From positions 1 through 62,001 of the forward strand of contig CAYZRS010000032.1 in NCBI GenBank assembly GCA_964480915.1: a stretch of 62,001 bases of DNA, written 5' to 3'. The position numbers were made by a program, and so were the translations under genes. Each line of letters starts with the position of its first letter. Positions within the stretch are counted from its first letter, which is position 1. The notes under the pieces are model-generated. The model was not told where the DNA came from, searched no databases, and saw only the letters and a list, made by a program, of their open reading frames with translations. The DNA is from CAWGCE01 sp964480915 (lineage in GTDB: Bacteria; Planctomycetota; Planctomycetia; Pirellulales; Pirellulaceae). Positions 53,001 to 61,886 of the stretch are shown here, piece after piece.

Positions 53001-53746
53001 GCCTGATCGTTAACAGCAATACCTACCGCCAAGCTGCCGCTGTCCGGTCCGACCTTGGCGACATCGATCCCTACAATCGACTTTTGGCGCAACAAACCGC
53101 TCGACGACTGGAAGCGGAAATCGTGCGCGACAACGCGTTGTCGATTTCTGGCTTGTTACACACAGACTACGTCGGCGGCCCCAGCATCTTTCCATTTCAA
53201 CCGGCAGGTCACTACCGCAACATTCAGTTCCCGAATCGGAAGTACTTGCCCAATGACGATTGGCGGCAATATCGTCGTGGCGTTTACATGCACTGGCAGC
53301 GCAGCTTCCTGCACCCGATGCTGGTCAACTTCGATGCGCCCCGCCGGGACGAGTGCACGGCCGACAGGGCTCTATCCAACAGCCCGCAACAGGCGCTGAC
53401 GCTACTGAACGACCCTGTATTTGCCAACGCCGCAGCCGCCATGGCCGCTGATATTTACTCGACCAGCGAAACGCACGAGTTTGCCACGCTGCTGGAGACG
53501 GCATTCCTGCGGGCGTTGTCACGACACCCGACGCACCAAGAGCTGACCGCGTTGACAAAGCTGCACGCCAAGCAGCTTGCGCATTACCAAACGGAAAGCA
53601 ATGAGGCAGCCGCGCTACTTCGCAGTACCCGTTACAAACGGGCGACCTCCCCAGTTGCAGACGACATCGACAAACCGCAGCTGGCCGCTTTTGCTCAGGT
53701 GTGTCGCGTGATCTTGAACCTGCACGAAACCATGACGCGATATTAG
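50006..53746 (+). CDS. PSD1 cytochrome c / DUF1549-DUF1553 protein
   Basis: A 1246-residue exported protein. After a signal peptide (ending ANAAD, about 43) comes a planctomycete-type cytochrome c domain with haem motif CFTCH (68-72). DUF1549 follows (ISNPIDAYILRRLQEQGL through LDLIGLPPTVPELNAFL, and CECHNHKYDPF, a second Cys-His cluster). The middle (about 560-760) holds an F5/8-type-C-like galactose-binding segment (LPRYVRIELPGD; ASSGKARQSSDHSGWKAARA). DUF1553 is near the end (TARHFVNRTWKQFFAAGL, GEWPSHPDLLDWLA, NSNTYRQ). The start ATG 50006 is one base after the DUF1501 stop. Expected to work with its DUF1501 partner outside the cytoplasm. Confidence 0.93.
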   Translation: MCRPKEFLRPCHAPRATYRLHEFWPLFVSACLFALLHSVANAADVAPQSLPETIRFNAHIRPILSNTCFTCHGPDTKANESGFLLDSFEHATAALPSDAALVGIVPGHPLQSEVYLRISDQSEFGELMPPASFRHDLTNRDKALIRRWIEQGAEYEQHWSYAPRSRGKPPQLTDPDDWISNPIDAYILRRLQEQGLKPSRPADKARLLRRLTLDLIGLPPTVPELNAFLADPSENAYQQTVERLLASPHFGERMAAYWLDLVRFADTVGFHGDQNQRIFPYRDYVIDAFNSNKPFDQFTREQLAGDLMPHPTEEQLVATGFLRLNMMTREGGAQPAEYLAKYRADRVRALGTVWLGSTLGCCECHNHKYDPFTARDFYSFGAFFDDLQQWGVYTEYGYTPNPDLRGFNNDFPFPPEIRVQSKSLRAEIHHLRRTRDELLCDELGAEVMESKSFRIWCTAMRDFVSGHPTGWSPLHVRLVNCANATAHQVLDDRSVLFQGAPQAGETMGITAGVADVILANALRVEILPHDEHKGFVGRGTDGRFAISDFALFLEDATPARSAPKSATQPVPTLPRYVRIELPGDDRQLSLAEVEIFTTDETGALKNIASSGKARQSSDHSGWKAARAIDGNRPGSAEESPSVSRTKRQRNPWWELDLRTARPLDSLTIWGSTADSQPSELEGAQLVLLDDARRRLHVTPFASPDPSTQIHVPPEVEMPRETAIRIAWSEADRSNPQTYASGREPVRMEPVWRSGPAKWQLPKNESRLPHTAVLHFDRPYEIGPDSTLRLEFVSADIGRIRMALTPIGHATAGWDAVDADLAKALQASPDDRRDVFAAALVSTYHRSTTPITEQSATSRTFRDHILALRCGGTKSLVAQSLPADELPVSRVLPRGNWQDESGALAPPGFPDFLPGVPTRSDATSQRLTRLDLADWITCSENPLTARHFVNRTWKQFFAAGLSAKLDDLGNQGEWPSHPDLLDWLASEFVRSDWDMKRIVRLIVNSNTYRQAAAVRSDLGDIDPYNRLLAQQTARRLEAEIVRDNALSISGLLHTDYVGGPSIFPFQPAGHYRNIQFPNRKYLPNDDWRQYRRGVYMHWQRSFLHPMLVNFDAPRRDECTADRALSNSPQQALTLLNDPVFANAAAAMAADIYSTSETHEFATLLETAFLRALSRHPTHQELTALTKLHAKQLAHYQTESNEAAALLRSTRYKRATSPVADDIDKPQLAAFAQVCRVILNLHETMTRY

Positions 53747-54156
53747 GTTTCGGCGCTGATTGCCGCGACGGCTCGCGCTGCGCGGCGACGGAAGCTGAAC
53801 ACGACCATTCCCAGAATCAAGATGGCCCATTCACCGATGGCCAGCTTCATGGTCATTTCGGAAACCGGCGCATAGGCAAGATAACCAATGGTCCGGAAAA
53901 CCACCAAACAGGCGTGGATGATCAGGCAGGTCGTTAGCGAGTAGTGCAACCAGTCGTTCTTCGCCAAGGGCAACAGAAAAACGATCGCCATGGCCAATTC
54001 CAATCCGCCATAGATCACCAGAAATTCCGAATCTCCAGATCCCTCCAGCAACTGAAATCCGACTTTCTGTGACGTCACTTCTGGCGAAACGCTGCACCAC
54101 AGGGCGAGCCCCAAATAGAGCAGCCCCACGATCGCCAGGTAAGTTTTAGCAAGCAA
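53743..54156 (-). CDS. Small membrane protein, DUF4345-like
   Basis: A 137-residue protein with four membrane helices (MLAKTYLAIVGLLYLGLALW; FLVIYGGLELAMAIVFLLPL; YSLTTCLIIHACLVVFRTIG; LAIGEWAILILGMVVF), the DUF4345 pattern. No catalytic residues can be named. It converges with the PSD1 gene and overlaps its stop by four bases, so no terminator separates them. Confidence 0.78.
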   Translation of the reverse strand: MLAKTYLAIVGLLYLGLALWCSVSPEVTSQKVGFQLLEGSGDSEFLVIYGGLELAMAIVFLLPLAKNDWLHYSLTTCLIIHACLVVFRTIGYLAYAPVSEMTMKLAIGEWAILILGMVVFSFRRRAARAVAAISAET

Positions 54157-54433
54157 GGAAATTGGCCCTTTCCAATAGTCACGTTACAGGTCAAGTACTC
54201 ACGATTTACCGCCAACCGGGCCAATGCGAGGCCACTGCACGTTCCGACCACCGGCCGGAAAGAGGGCTAACTTTGCAATTTTACGCTTCGGCGCGGCGAC
54301 GCTTGGTCGCCGCAATGTTCTGGATTCACGGAATTGGACTGGCACAATTGCGATTGGAATACCGAAAAGATACGGTAATCTTATGGCAATGCTTTGTCGA
54401 AGCGGGTTTTATCGAATAATTCAGGGCTGGACC

Positions 54434-55957
54434 ATGGCTAAGAGCACGCGTCGTATATTCTTGCAACAGAGCCTCGCAGCAGGAACGCTGTTCACGCTTT
54501 CCGGCCGAAGAGCCGTCGCTGAGAGCCCCAACGAACAGATCAATCTCGGCGTCATCGGGCTGGGCGGTCGTGGTAAGAAGCTGCTGGGTGCATTCGATGA
54601 GTTGCCGGGCGTCGCCATCGCTGGCCTCTGTGACCCAGACAGCGACTTGCGGGACAAGTACACCACCGTCTTCCCAGACGCGAAGGCGTATGCTGACATG
54701 CGGGAATTGCTCGACTCCAGCGACATCGACGCCGTGGTGATCGCGGCGTGCAATCACTGGCATTGCCTAGCGGCACAGTGGGCTTTGGATGCTGGCAAGC
54801 ACGTTTATGTCGAAAAGCCGTTGTGCAATGCTCATTGGGAAGGACAACAGATCGTACGGGCGGCGGCTGACAGCAATAAGATTTGCCAGATTGGAACGCA
54901 GCAGCGTTCCTCACCGATGCAGACGGAAATCAAGCGTTTGCTCCATGAAGAAAAAGCGATCGGCGATATCGAATGGGTGCGGGTCAACCGCTTTGGGGTG
55001 AGGGCCTCGATTGGTAAGCGAGACACTCCGCTCGAAATTCCCAAAACGGTGGACTACAACCTGTGGTTAGGCCCAGCCACCGACCAACCGATTTACCGTG
55101 ACAAACTCCACTACGACTGGCATTGGGACTGGAACACCGGTGGAGGCGAGATGGGCAATTGGGGTGTTCACATTCTCGACGATGTCCGCAACAACGTTTT
55201 TCAAGATCGGATTCCCTTCCCAAAGCGAGTCGTTGCCGCAGGCGGTCGCTTTGGATGGAACGATGCCGGCAATACGCCGAATACGCATTTTGCGCTGATC
55301 GATACCGGCGAGGTTCCCGTCGTCATTGCGCTCACCAATTTGCCAGCGAAACCGGCCAGCGCCGAAGATCAAGAGACCGACCCCAAAGCCAAGCCCCAGC
55401 CGCCGCATTGCCCCGGACCCAGCAGTGGGTACGTGGTCTATTGCGAGGGTGGTCGACTTGAAGGGCAGAGGGGTCACGCCAAGCTGTTCGATTCCGCAGG
55501 CACGCTCATCAAAGACATGCCCGACGTGGACGGCATGGGATTACACCAGCAGAACTTCCTCGACGCCATTCGCAGCGGGCAGCAAAGCGATTTGATTGCA
55601 CCGGTAGAGAACGGCCATCACTCGACTGCATGGTGCAATCTTGCCAACTACGCCTACCGCGTGGCGCATGAAGAACCGCAGACCGAATCGAAATCCTGGG
55701 AGTCGGTCTTGGCGCCCATGAACATCAAGGGCATCACGGCGAAACAGACTCAAGAGATCAGCGATGCACTGACTGCCGTCGCCTCGCTGCACGAACCGGA
55801 GTCATCTTCCGTCCGCTTGCAAGCGGGGCCCGTGCTGGAATTTGATTCCAAGTCTGAAACCTTCGTTGGCGATCACGCCGAATCGGCGAATCGGCACCTG
55901 CGGACCACGGGCCGAGGCCCCTTTGCGGTCAAAGAAGTCGCCCGCACGATGAGCTAA
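54434..55957 (+). CDS. Gfo/Idh/MocA-family oxidoreductase, Tat-exported
   Basis: A 507-residue NAD(P)-dependent sugar-type dehydrogenase. The start at 54434 gives MAKSTRRIFLQQSLAAG, a twin-arginine signal. Rossmann motif NLGVIGLGGRGKKLLGAF, catalytic EKPLC, and DYNLWLGPA and HYDWHWDWNTGGGEMGNWG of the C-terminal domain are typical of the exported planctomycete group. Cofactor would be carried through Tat with the folded protein. A longer reading from 54224 is spurious. The sugar substrate is unknown. Confidence 0.92.
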   Translation: MAKSTRRIFLQQSLAAGTLFTLSGRRAVAESPNEQINLGVIGLGGRGKKLLGAFDELPGVAIAGLCDPDSDLRDKYTTVFPDAKAYADMRELLDSSDIDAVVIAACNHWHCLAAQWALDAGKHVYVEKPLCNAHWEGQQIVRAAADSNKICQIGTQQRSSPMQTEIKRLLHEEKAIGDIEWVRVNRFGVRASIGKRDTPLEIPKTVDYNLWLGPATDQPIYRDKLHYDWHWDWNTGGGEMGNWGVHILDDVRNNVFQDRIPFPKRVVAAGGRFGWNDAGNTPNTHFALIDTGEVPVVIALTNLPAKPASAEDQETDPKAKPQPPHCPGPSSGYVVYCEGGRLEGQRGHAKLFDSAGTLIKDMPDVDGMGLHQQNFLDAIRSGQQSDLIAPVENGHHSTAWCNLANYAYRVAHEEPQTESKSWESVLAPMNIKGITAKQTQEISDALTAVASLHEPESSSVRLQAGPVLEFDSKSETFVGDHAESANRHLRTTGRGPFAVKEVARTMS

Positions 55958-56388
55958 CGCCGGCGATCGATTCGACGCCCGTTCGGCAACTCGCCAAGGA
56001 CCGGTCAGCCCAGCTGGTCAGGGCCCGGCGAGCACCTGCCAGCCAGCGACTGCTAAACCCGCAATTAGCGATCCATAAATTCTTGAATCCTCCTCGCGAC
56101 CCGTCTCGGATCGAACCGCTCCTCCCGCCTTTCGGCCCTTACTGCGACCGAATGGGCCGCCATCGATCCGCGGTGAAAGATATACGCGTTGAATACACGA
56201 TTCATTCGGGCTATAGTCGGCTCTCTCTCTTGGTGTAGTGAAGCCTTGAGTTTCCGATACACCGTCTGACTTTTCGCCGCTTCCGGCGATCAAGACCAAC
56301 CGGCTCGTCGTTCGCACTTGGTGCCAAGCTGTGAATGCGTCGCGCGAAACTTCACCACTGATCCCATACGGACTTAAGCCAGAACGAT
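55958..56388. other. Gene-poor interval before the SulP transporter
   Basis: These 431 bases hold no gene I can support. A 65-codon minus-strand frame (56065-56262, arginine-rich, ending RRIQEFMDR) is the best candidate but has no ribosome site or recognisable fold. The SulP promoter should lie in the last 150 bases; none is clear. Confidence 0.5.
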
Positions 56389-58137
56389 ATGCTGAATTTC
56401 TTTCGCCACCAAAATGTATCCCTGAAGAACGACCTGCTCTCCGGCGTGACCGTGGCGCTTGCGCTCGTACCCGAGGCGATCGCTTTCGCGTTTGTCGCGG
56501 GACTCTCTCCCCTGATTGGGCTTTACTCGGCCTTCTTCATCGGACTGATTGCGGCCATCTGCGGCGGTCGCCCGGGAATGATCTCTGGTGCCACGGGCGC
56601 CATGGCAGTCGTCGTCGTGGCACTTGTCGCGCGACATGGCATCGAATACCTCTTTCCGACGGTCATTCTTTGCGGGATTCTTCAGATCGCCATTGGCGGC
56701 TGCCGGCTGGGAAAATTGATCCGTTTGGTACCGCATTCGGTGATGCTTGGATTCGTGAACGGGCTGGCTATTGTGATCTGCCTGGCACAGTTCGGCAGCT
56801 TCAAGACACTCTCTGCGAGCGGTGACCTTGTCTTTCTCAGCGGCCCCAAATTGATGCTCATGCTGACACTCGTCGGGATGACAATGAGCATCATTTGGCT
56901 GCTTCCCAAGATCACCGAAGCGGTTCCATCATCCTTGGTCGCCATTGCAGCGGTGACAATCATTGCGTTTGCTGTGAATCACCCATCCGTTTCCAACAGC
57001 GAGTCGAATCCGATCGCCACCGTGGGCGACATGCTGCAGGCGAACGCGACAGCCGGTGCCGCAGGTGGACACGCACACGGCGCAGAGCGCAAGGACGAAC
57101 CCCTCGCCGCTGCCAGCGGTCTCGCCGCGAATGCGGCCCCAACCGTTGCACCGGAAGTCGGGATCAGTGGCGGCTTGCCGCAGCTCTTCTTCCTTCAGTA
57201 CGACGTCGTACCATTTAACTTGGCGACGCTGTGGATCATCTTGCCGTTTGCCGTCATCCTGTGTGGGGTTGGCCTGATCGAATCGCTCATGACCCTGACG
57301 TTGATCGACGAGATTACGGAAACGAGAGGTGATGGCAACCGCGAGTGCATCGGCCAGGGAGCCGCCAATCTTATCTGCGGCCTGTTTGGCGGCATGGGTG
57401 GTTGTGCGATGATCGGCCAATCGCTGATCAATGTAAACTCTGGTGGCCGCGGTCGCCTCTCCGGAATCACCGCCGCTGTCTGCCTCCTGCTGTTTGTGCT
57501 TTTCTTAGCTCCGTTGATCGAACAAATTCCGATGGCCGCTTTGGTCGGCGTCATGTTCATGGTCGTGATTGGAACGTTCGAATGGACATCACTCAAAATG
57601 TTCCGGCGAATGCCGCGAACCGACATGTTCGTGATGACGCTGGTCGCTGGCTACACCGTCATGATGCACGATCTGGCCACCGCCGTTATCCTGGGCGTCG
57701 TTGTTTCCGCCTTAGTCTTCACTTGGCAGCATGCCACTCACGTCGGTGCGGATGTCAAATTCAACGAATTCGGCAGCAAGATATATCAGATTCACGGCCC
57801 GCTTTTCTTCGCTTCCATTTGGACTTTTAAAGAGATGTTCAGTCCGGCCGACGATCCAGATGATGTCGTGATCGACTTCTATTACTCCCGCGTCTATGAC
57901 CAATCGGGCCTGGAAGCGATCAATGCACTCGCAGAAAAATACGAACGGCTGGGCAAACGACTGCACCTGACACACCTGAGCCCAGAATGCACATCGATGC
58001 TTCGCCGCGCAGGCGACCTGGTGGACGTGAATGTCTCAGAAGACCCGCAGTATCATGTCGCCACCGACCGATTGCAGTGGGGATCGGGGCGAGCCAGCCT
58101 AGAAAACGAGCGAAAGCAGCTGAACGGCCAGCTCTAA
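56389..58137 (+). CDS. SulP-family anion transporter with STAS domain
   Basis: A 582-residue inner-membrane transporter for sulfate, bicarbonate or a similar anion. Signature: DLLSGVTVALALVPEAIAFA (15-34), GLYSAFFIGLIAAICGGRPG, and about eleven or more spans to residue 450. A STAS domain (about 455-560; DVVIDFYYSRVYDQSGLEAI) closes the protein. An unusual Ala/Gly/His-rich insert (about 215-258, with GGHAHGAERKDE) splits the membrane domain and probably forms a loop. Bicarbonate and sulfate members cannot be told apart by eye. Confidence 0.92.
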   Translation: MLNFFRHQNVSLKNDLLSGVTVALALVPEAIAFAFVAGLSPLIGLYSAFFIGLIAAICGGRPGMISGATGAMAVVVVALVARHGIEYLFPTVILCGILQIAIGGCRLGKLIRLVPHSVMLGFVNGLAIVICLAQFGSFKTLSASGDLVFLSGPKLMLMLTLVGMTMSIIWLLPKITEAVPSSLVAIAAVTIIAFAVNHPSVSNSESNPIATVGDMLQANATAGAAGGHAHGAERKDEPLAAASGLAANAAPTVAPEVGISGGLPQLFFLQYDVVPFNLATLWIILPFAVILCGVGLIESLMTLTLIDEITETRGDGNRECIGQGAANLICGLFGGMGGCAMIGQSLINVNSGGRGRLSGITAAVCLLLFVLFLAPLIEQIPMAALVGVMFMVVIGTFEWTSLKMFRRMPRTDMFVMTLVAGYTVMMHDLATAVILGVVVSALVFTWQHATHVGADVKFNEFGSKIYQIHGPLFFASIWTFKEMFSPADDPDDVVIDFYYSRVYDQSGLEAINALAEKYERLGKRLHLTHLSPECTSMLRRAGDLVDVNVSEDPQYHVATDRLQWGSGRASLENERKQLNGQL

Positions 58138-58336
58138 TGATGTCGTGGCAGCTTCCTGAGCGGAACACCCGCGGCCGCGATTGCCACAATCGGGCGATGG
58201 CGGACAGCTACTCGGCCACAATCCAGAATGCCTTCAGCGAATCGGCCGACTTCAGTCCACCTCCGCGAATTTCCACCAAGTCGTCACAATCACTCTGACA
58301 AGTCGCCAGCTCGCACAGCGCGACAAGATGGCACGA

Positions 58337-58840
58337 CTATTCTCTGGTCGGTACGGCCGGCTCAAATTTGCCAGCCCACAGATCGTTGTACTCGGCCTCG
58401 TCGACTTCGCGCTGTTCCATGTTCAGGAAGCCCACCATTCGTTTACCGTCGGCCCCCTCCGCTTCGAAGATCACCGGCTCAGAGCAGCCCATCATGCTGC
58501 CGGTGACCGAATAGCGAATCTTAAACGGCTGCCCATCGCGCTCGTTGACGAACAGATCGTCGATCGCCGCCGGGTCGATACCGATCCGCGTGAGTTTTTC
58601 CGGGTTGAAGTCTGCCAGGAACTGTTTGAATTCCGCCTCATCGGACGGCCCCTCCCATTCGTGTTTCATCTGGTAGGAAAAATAGAGGTTTGCCAGACGC
58701 TGGATGTTGTTCTTATTGACCGATGCAAGTACCGCTTCTGGGCTTTTACTCCCAAAGCAACCGGCCAGCGCGGCGCAGATGGACAAAATGAGCAGAGGAC
58801 GACACCGGCTAGAACGGATGGTTGGCATGGAACATTCCAT
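58337..58840 (-). CDS. Hypothetical lipoprotein
   Basis: A 167-residue protein with a lipoprotein signal peptide: hydrophobic PLLILSICAALAGC, Cys28 as lipid anchor. The mature part is acidic and helical-then-beta (SVNKNNIQRLANLYFSYQMKHE; VNERDGQPFKIRYSV; ADGKRMVGFLNME); I do not recognise the family, but similar small lipoproteins accompany DUF1559 pseudopilins in planctomycetes. It lies downstream of two DUF1559 genes on the same strand, separated by 117 bases. A start four codons later (58828) is possible. Confidence 0.78.
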   Translation of the reverse strand: MECSMPTIRSSRCRPLLILSICAALAGCFGSKSPEAVLASVNKNNIQRLANLYFSYQMKHEWEGPSDEAEFKQFLADFNPEKLTRIGIDPAAIDDLFVNERDGQPFKIRYSVTGSMMGCSEPVIFEAEGADGKRMVGFLNMEQREVDEAEYNDLWAGKFEPAVPTRE

Positions 58841-58957
58841 AGGAGCGTGGATGGGTGCGAGATTTTGGTAGCGTTTTCGTAGCCTATACGATCTGGCGGC
58901 TGATTTGCAGTTCCCGTCATGCAGAGCAAATCGTGGAATGGAAAGCAGCGGCCGCCT

Positions 58958-60004
58958 CTACTCGAGCGAGGCGGTCGTACCGTCCGAACGTTTGCCTAGT
59001 TGGTCCAAGATCGACAATTCGGTCGTCTGTGCGATCGTACGCACCGAAACGTCGCCGAAAACGGCGATGAAGACACCTGGATGGGCCGACCCGAAGCCGA
59101 GCTCTTGCGTATTGTTGCTGCTGCGTTCGTCCGTGTCGCCTAACACGGGAAACAGATTCGTCGTGCTCGAAGTGCCCGGCGCTGGCGCGCCGAACATTCG
59201 CATGACGGGCCAATCGGCGCCCGTGTAGTATCCGTAGAATTCCCAGTGCCGCCACGGGTTGGCGCTGGCCACGGTGTAGTCCTTTGCTGCCACCGCTTTT
59301 TCCGCCAGCAGAATCGTCTTCGAAGCGCCATCTTTGATGCGCTTCATCCCGATCTTTTGAAACTTCCAAACCTGAGCAGGCGACTGACTCGTGTTGACCT
59401 GCCCACCTTTGACGAGAATTCCCGTCCAGACGAGCTCTTCTTCATTCTCACGCGGAGGACGGGTGCGCTGCCATTCAAAACCACTCCACCCCGGTTCATT
59501 CCAGCTGCCAATCACACCGGCGTAGTCACCCAGTGCATATAAGTCGGCACCGATTGTCGCAAAACGACCGTTCCTGGACGGACAATTGAATTGCGAAACC
59601 GAAGTCTCGCTCAGGCCGGTATCGACAAATCCGATCCTCCCGTTGGCATCCCCGGCACGCAGTTCTTTTAAACTCTGCTCCTCGATATAAGGCAACAACT
59701 GATACATCCAACTGGCGCTTTCATAGCCGTGAATCGCGCGTTCTTGCTCCGCCGGATCCGTAAACTGCTCCACCGCGCCACCAGCCGTGGGAAAGACGCG
59801 CGACGCGGAAACAAAATTCGCGCACCCCAAACCGAGCTGTCGCAACGTGTTGATGCACTGGGTACGACGGGCCGCCCCGCGTGCCGAGTTCACGGCAGGC
59901 AAAAGCAGGCTCACAAGAATCGCAATGATCGCGATGACGACCAGCAATTCCACGAGCGTGAATCCAGATCGTGAACTTCGCTTCCGACCAATGGTGTGCG
60001 TCAC
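58958..60004 (-). CDS. DUF1559 pseudopilin (H-x9-D variant)
   Basis: A 348-residue type IV pilin-like protein. The prepilin leader ends SRSG, and the hydrophobic helix FTLVELLVVIAIIAILVSLL follows, processed by a prepilin peptidase. The body is the DUF1559 domain (NTLRQLGLGCANFV, FPTAGGA). The family hallmark H-x9-DG near the end is here H-x9-DV (AHPGVFIAVFGDVSVR), with Val in place of Gly. It forms a tandem with the paralogue 125 bases upstream. Role: probably part of a type II secretion or surface pseudopilus. Confidence 0.93.
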   Translation of the reverse strand: MTHTIGRKRSSRSGFTLVELLVVIAIIAILVSLLLPAVNSARGAARRTQCINTLRQLGLGCANFVSASRVFPTAGGAVEQFTDPAEQERAIHGYESASWMYQLLPYIEEQSLKELRAGDANGRIGFVDTGLSETSVSQFNCPSRNGRFATIGADLYALGDYAGVIGSWNEPGWSGFEWQRTRPPRENEEELVWTGILVKGGQVNTSQSPAQVWKFQKIGMKRIKDGASKTILLAEKAVAAKDYTVASANPWRHWEFYGYYTGADWPVMRMFGAPAPGTSSTTNLFPVLGDTDERSSNNTQELGFGSAHPGVFIAVFGDVSVRTIAQTTELSILDQLGKRSDGTTASLE

Positions 60005-60129
60005 AACAAGAACCTTCCTTCGAATGAAACTGTTACCTATTCAGTTACTCGATTATAGCTCTCCGTTTCGAAATTTTGCAACGCAATTTCAAGAATTAAT
60101 GCTGCAACACATCGACGCCCGCTCCGAGG

Positions 60130-61095
60130 CTAAAAACTCGTCATATCAATCACCTGATCATCGTTTCGGATTCCCAGCTGCTCGATCGGTTCGATGGCTG
60201 CGTCGTAATTCACGACGCGAGAGGAACCGTCACAGAGCACCGCATTCCAGCCGGCTGGATGCGAGCTGCCAAATCCCGAGTGATTCACGATGCCGCGCTG
60301 GTCTTTTTTCGGAGCAAACTGCCTGGCGGTCCAGCGCACGCTATCAAAATTCAGGCCGATCATGGCGCCGTCGTCATCGCCATGATCTTGGGAGTTTTGG
60401 TAAAAGTTCGGATTGAGATACTTCTCTCCTAACAGCAGCGTCTTCGTTGCCCCATCCGTAACGTGACGCACGCGAACCGTGCTGCGAATGTGAACGATGC
60501 CGTTGAATCGATCTTGATCGGGCCAATTGTAGGTCGCTGCTCGTTCAATGGTTGCCGGGCCATTGTTGAGTGCCAGACGTTCTGTTCCACCGTTCGCTGC
60601 GTAATCGGTCTTCACATTGCCTTCCATCGGCTCTGCGTTGTAAAACCAATTCTGCATCGGCCGAACTCCGGGCTCACGACGCGATGGACAGTGAAAGATC
60701 GAAAGTGGAATTTGCAAACGCTCTTTTGCAAGACGACGCTTTTCTTGCCGGTCAGCCCCCGCGCCCAACTCATATAGTGCGAGCTCTTCGATAAACGGAA
60801 GGATGTTATAGTCCCAGCCAGCTGGCTGATCCTCGTCGAACCCTTGGTCCGGATCGCCTGTCCAGCGCTGCGACCAACCACCCGTCGGAAAATGACGATG
60901 GGCATCATGGTGTGTGAGCATACCAAGCCCCAATTGCCGCAGCTGATTCATGCATTGAATTCGCCGTGCAGCCTCCCGTGCCGATTGCACCGCCGGAAGC
61001 AGCAATGAGACCAAGATCGCGATGATCGCAATCACGACCAACAGCTCAACTAGCGTGAACGCTCGCCACCGCTTCTTCCCATTCAGCTTCGACAT
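60130..61095 (-). CDS. DUF1559 pseudopilin
   Basis: A 321-residue paralogue of the preceding gene product. The prepilin site is WRAFTLVELL; the residue before FTLVE is Ala instead of Gly. The helix IAIIAILVSLLLPAVQSARE and the sequence RRIQCMNQLRQLGLGML are typical, and the H-x9-DG signature is intact (SHPAGWNAVLCDGSSR). The two pseudopilins and the lipoprotein downstream may be co-transcribed. Confidence 0.93.
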   Translation of the reverse strand: MSKLNGKKRWRAFTLVELLVVIAIIAILVSLLLPAVQSAREAARRIQCMNQLRQLGLGMLTHHDAHRHFPTGGWSQRWTGDPDQGFDEDQPAGWDYNILPFIEELALYELGAGADRQEKRRLAKERLQIPLSIFHCPSRREPGVRPMQNWFYNAEPMEGNVKTDYAANGGTERLALNNGPATIERAATYNWPDQDRFNGIVHIRSTVRVRHVTDGATKTLLLGEKYLNPNFYQNSQDHGDDDGAMIGLNFDSVRWTARQFAPKKDQRGIVNHSGFGSSHPAGWNAVLCDGSSRVVNYDAAIEPIEQLGIRNDDQVIDMTSF

Positions 61096-61262
61096 CGAAT
61101 GCTCCGCGCGGTTACAAAAGCGTCCATCGACGCGACAACGTATTCCTACAGGTTAACCGAATCGGCGCCCCCCACCAACGGACGGAAGAGCCGCTGGCTC
61201 AGCCCGGTCACGAAACTCCGTGCTCCAAACGGCCGCAACTTGCCTCCCCGTTCCACCAGCCG

Positions 61263-61796
61263 CTACAGCGAGTCGACCAGTTTCTGCACTCGAGTGCGAT
61301 AAGCGGCGTTTGGGTGCCACGCTTCAGTTTTCAAAGCGGTTTTGAGCCGCGACAATGAGAAATGGCCTTGCTGCGAAAGATTCAGCAACACCTTCGTCGC
61401 GTAATGCTTCACTCCGATTTCCTCGTCCGCGTCTTTGAGCCACCGAAACAGCTGCTTCGTCGCATCGCTACGAATCTCTTCGGGAACATTCGTGTCACAC
61501 AGCCACTTGGCCACACTCCGGTGCATTCCTGGGAACGGCATCTCGTCTCTCAAAGCGAACAAGAACGGCATGCAAGGTGTGACGCGATCCGGAGCCAGGC
61601 TACTGAGGTCCCCGACCAACCACATGAATCGCTGGGCCGTTTTACGATCTCCATGCCACAAAGAGAAGAGGCTCTCCAGCGAGATATCTTTGTCAACAAT
61701 TTCTTGGGCCCAATATTTCCTTTGTTCCGACATCGACTTCGCCAAGTGCGTTTTCAATTCCACAAGCAGATCGTGCGTCATGGTTTGTTCAGCCAA
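61263..61796 (-). CDS. Hypothetical helical (HEAT-like) protein
   Basis: A 177-residue soluble protein, all helical by pattern, with repeating motifs about 35 residues apart (MWLVGDLSSLAPDRVTPCM; VAKWLCDTNVPEEIRSDATK; GVKHYATKVLLNLSQ) that look like HEAT repeats. No function can be given. The start could be ATG 61781 (MTHDLLVEL). It stands 91 bases after the stop of the DUF1501 fragment on the same strand. Confidence 0.7.
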   Translation of the reverse strand: MAEQTMTHDLLVELKTHLAKSMSEQRKYWAQEIVDKDISLESLFSLWHGDRKTAQRFMWLVGDLSSLAPDRVTPCMPFLFALRDEMPFPGMHRSVAKWLCDTNVPEEIRSDATKQLFRWLKDADEEIGVKHYATKVLLNLSQQGHFSLSRLKTALKTEAWHPNAAYRTRVQKLVDSL

Positions 61797-61886
61797 TCAT
61801 CTGAGCCAGAAATCAACAGCCAACCCTTGGCTTAGATCATATCTGTCAGTCGCCGGCCGGCACAACAAGCCGATGCGCTCAAAAGA

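Noticed and set aside
56065..56262. 65-codon minus-strand frame before the SulP gene
   Set aside because: Arginine-rich with no ribosome site, repeats or known relatives; kept only as a remark in the intergenic entry.
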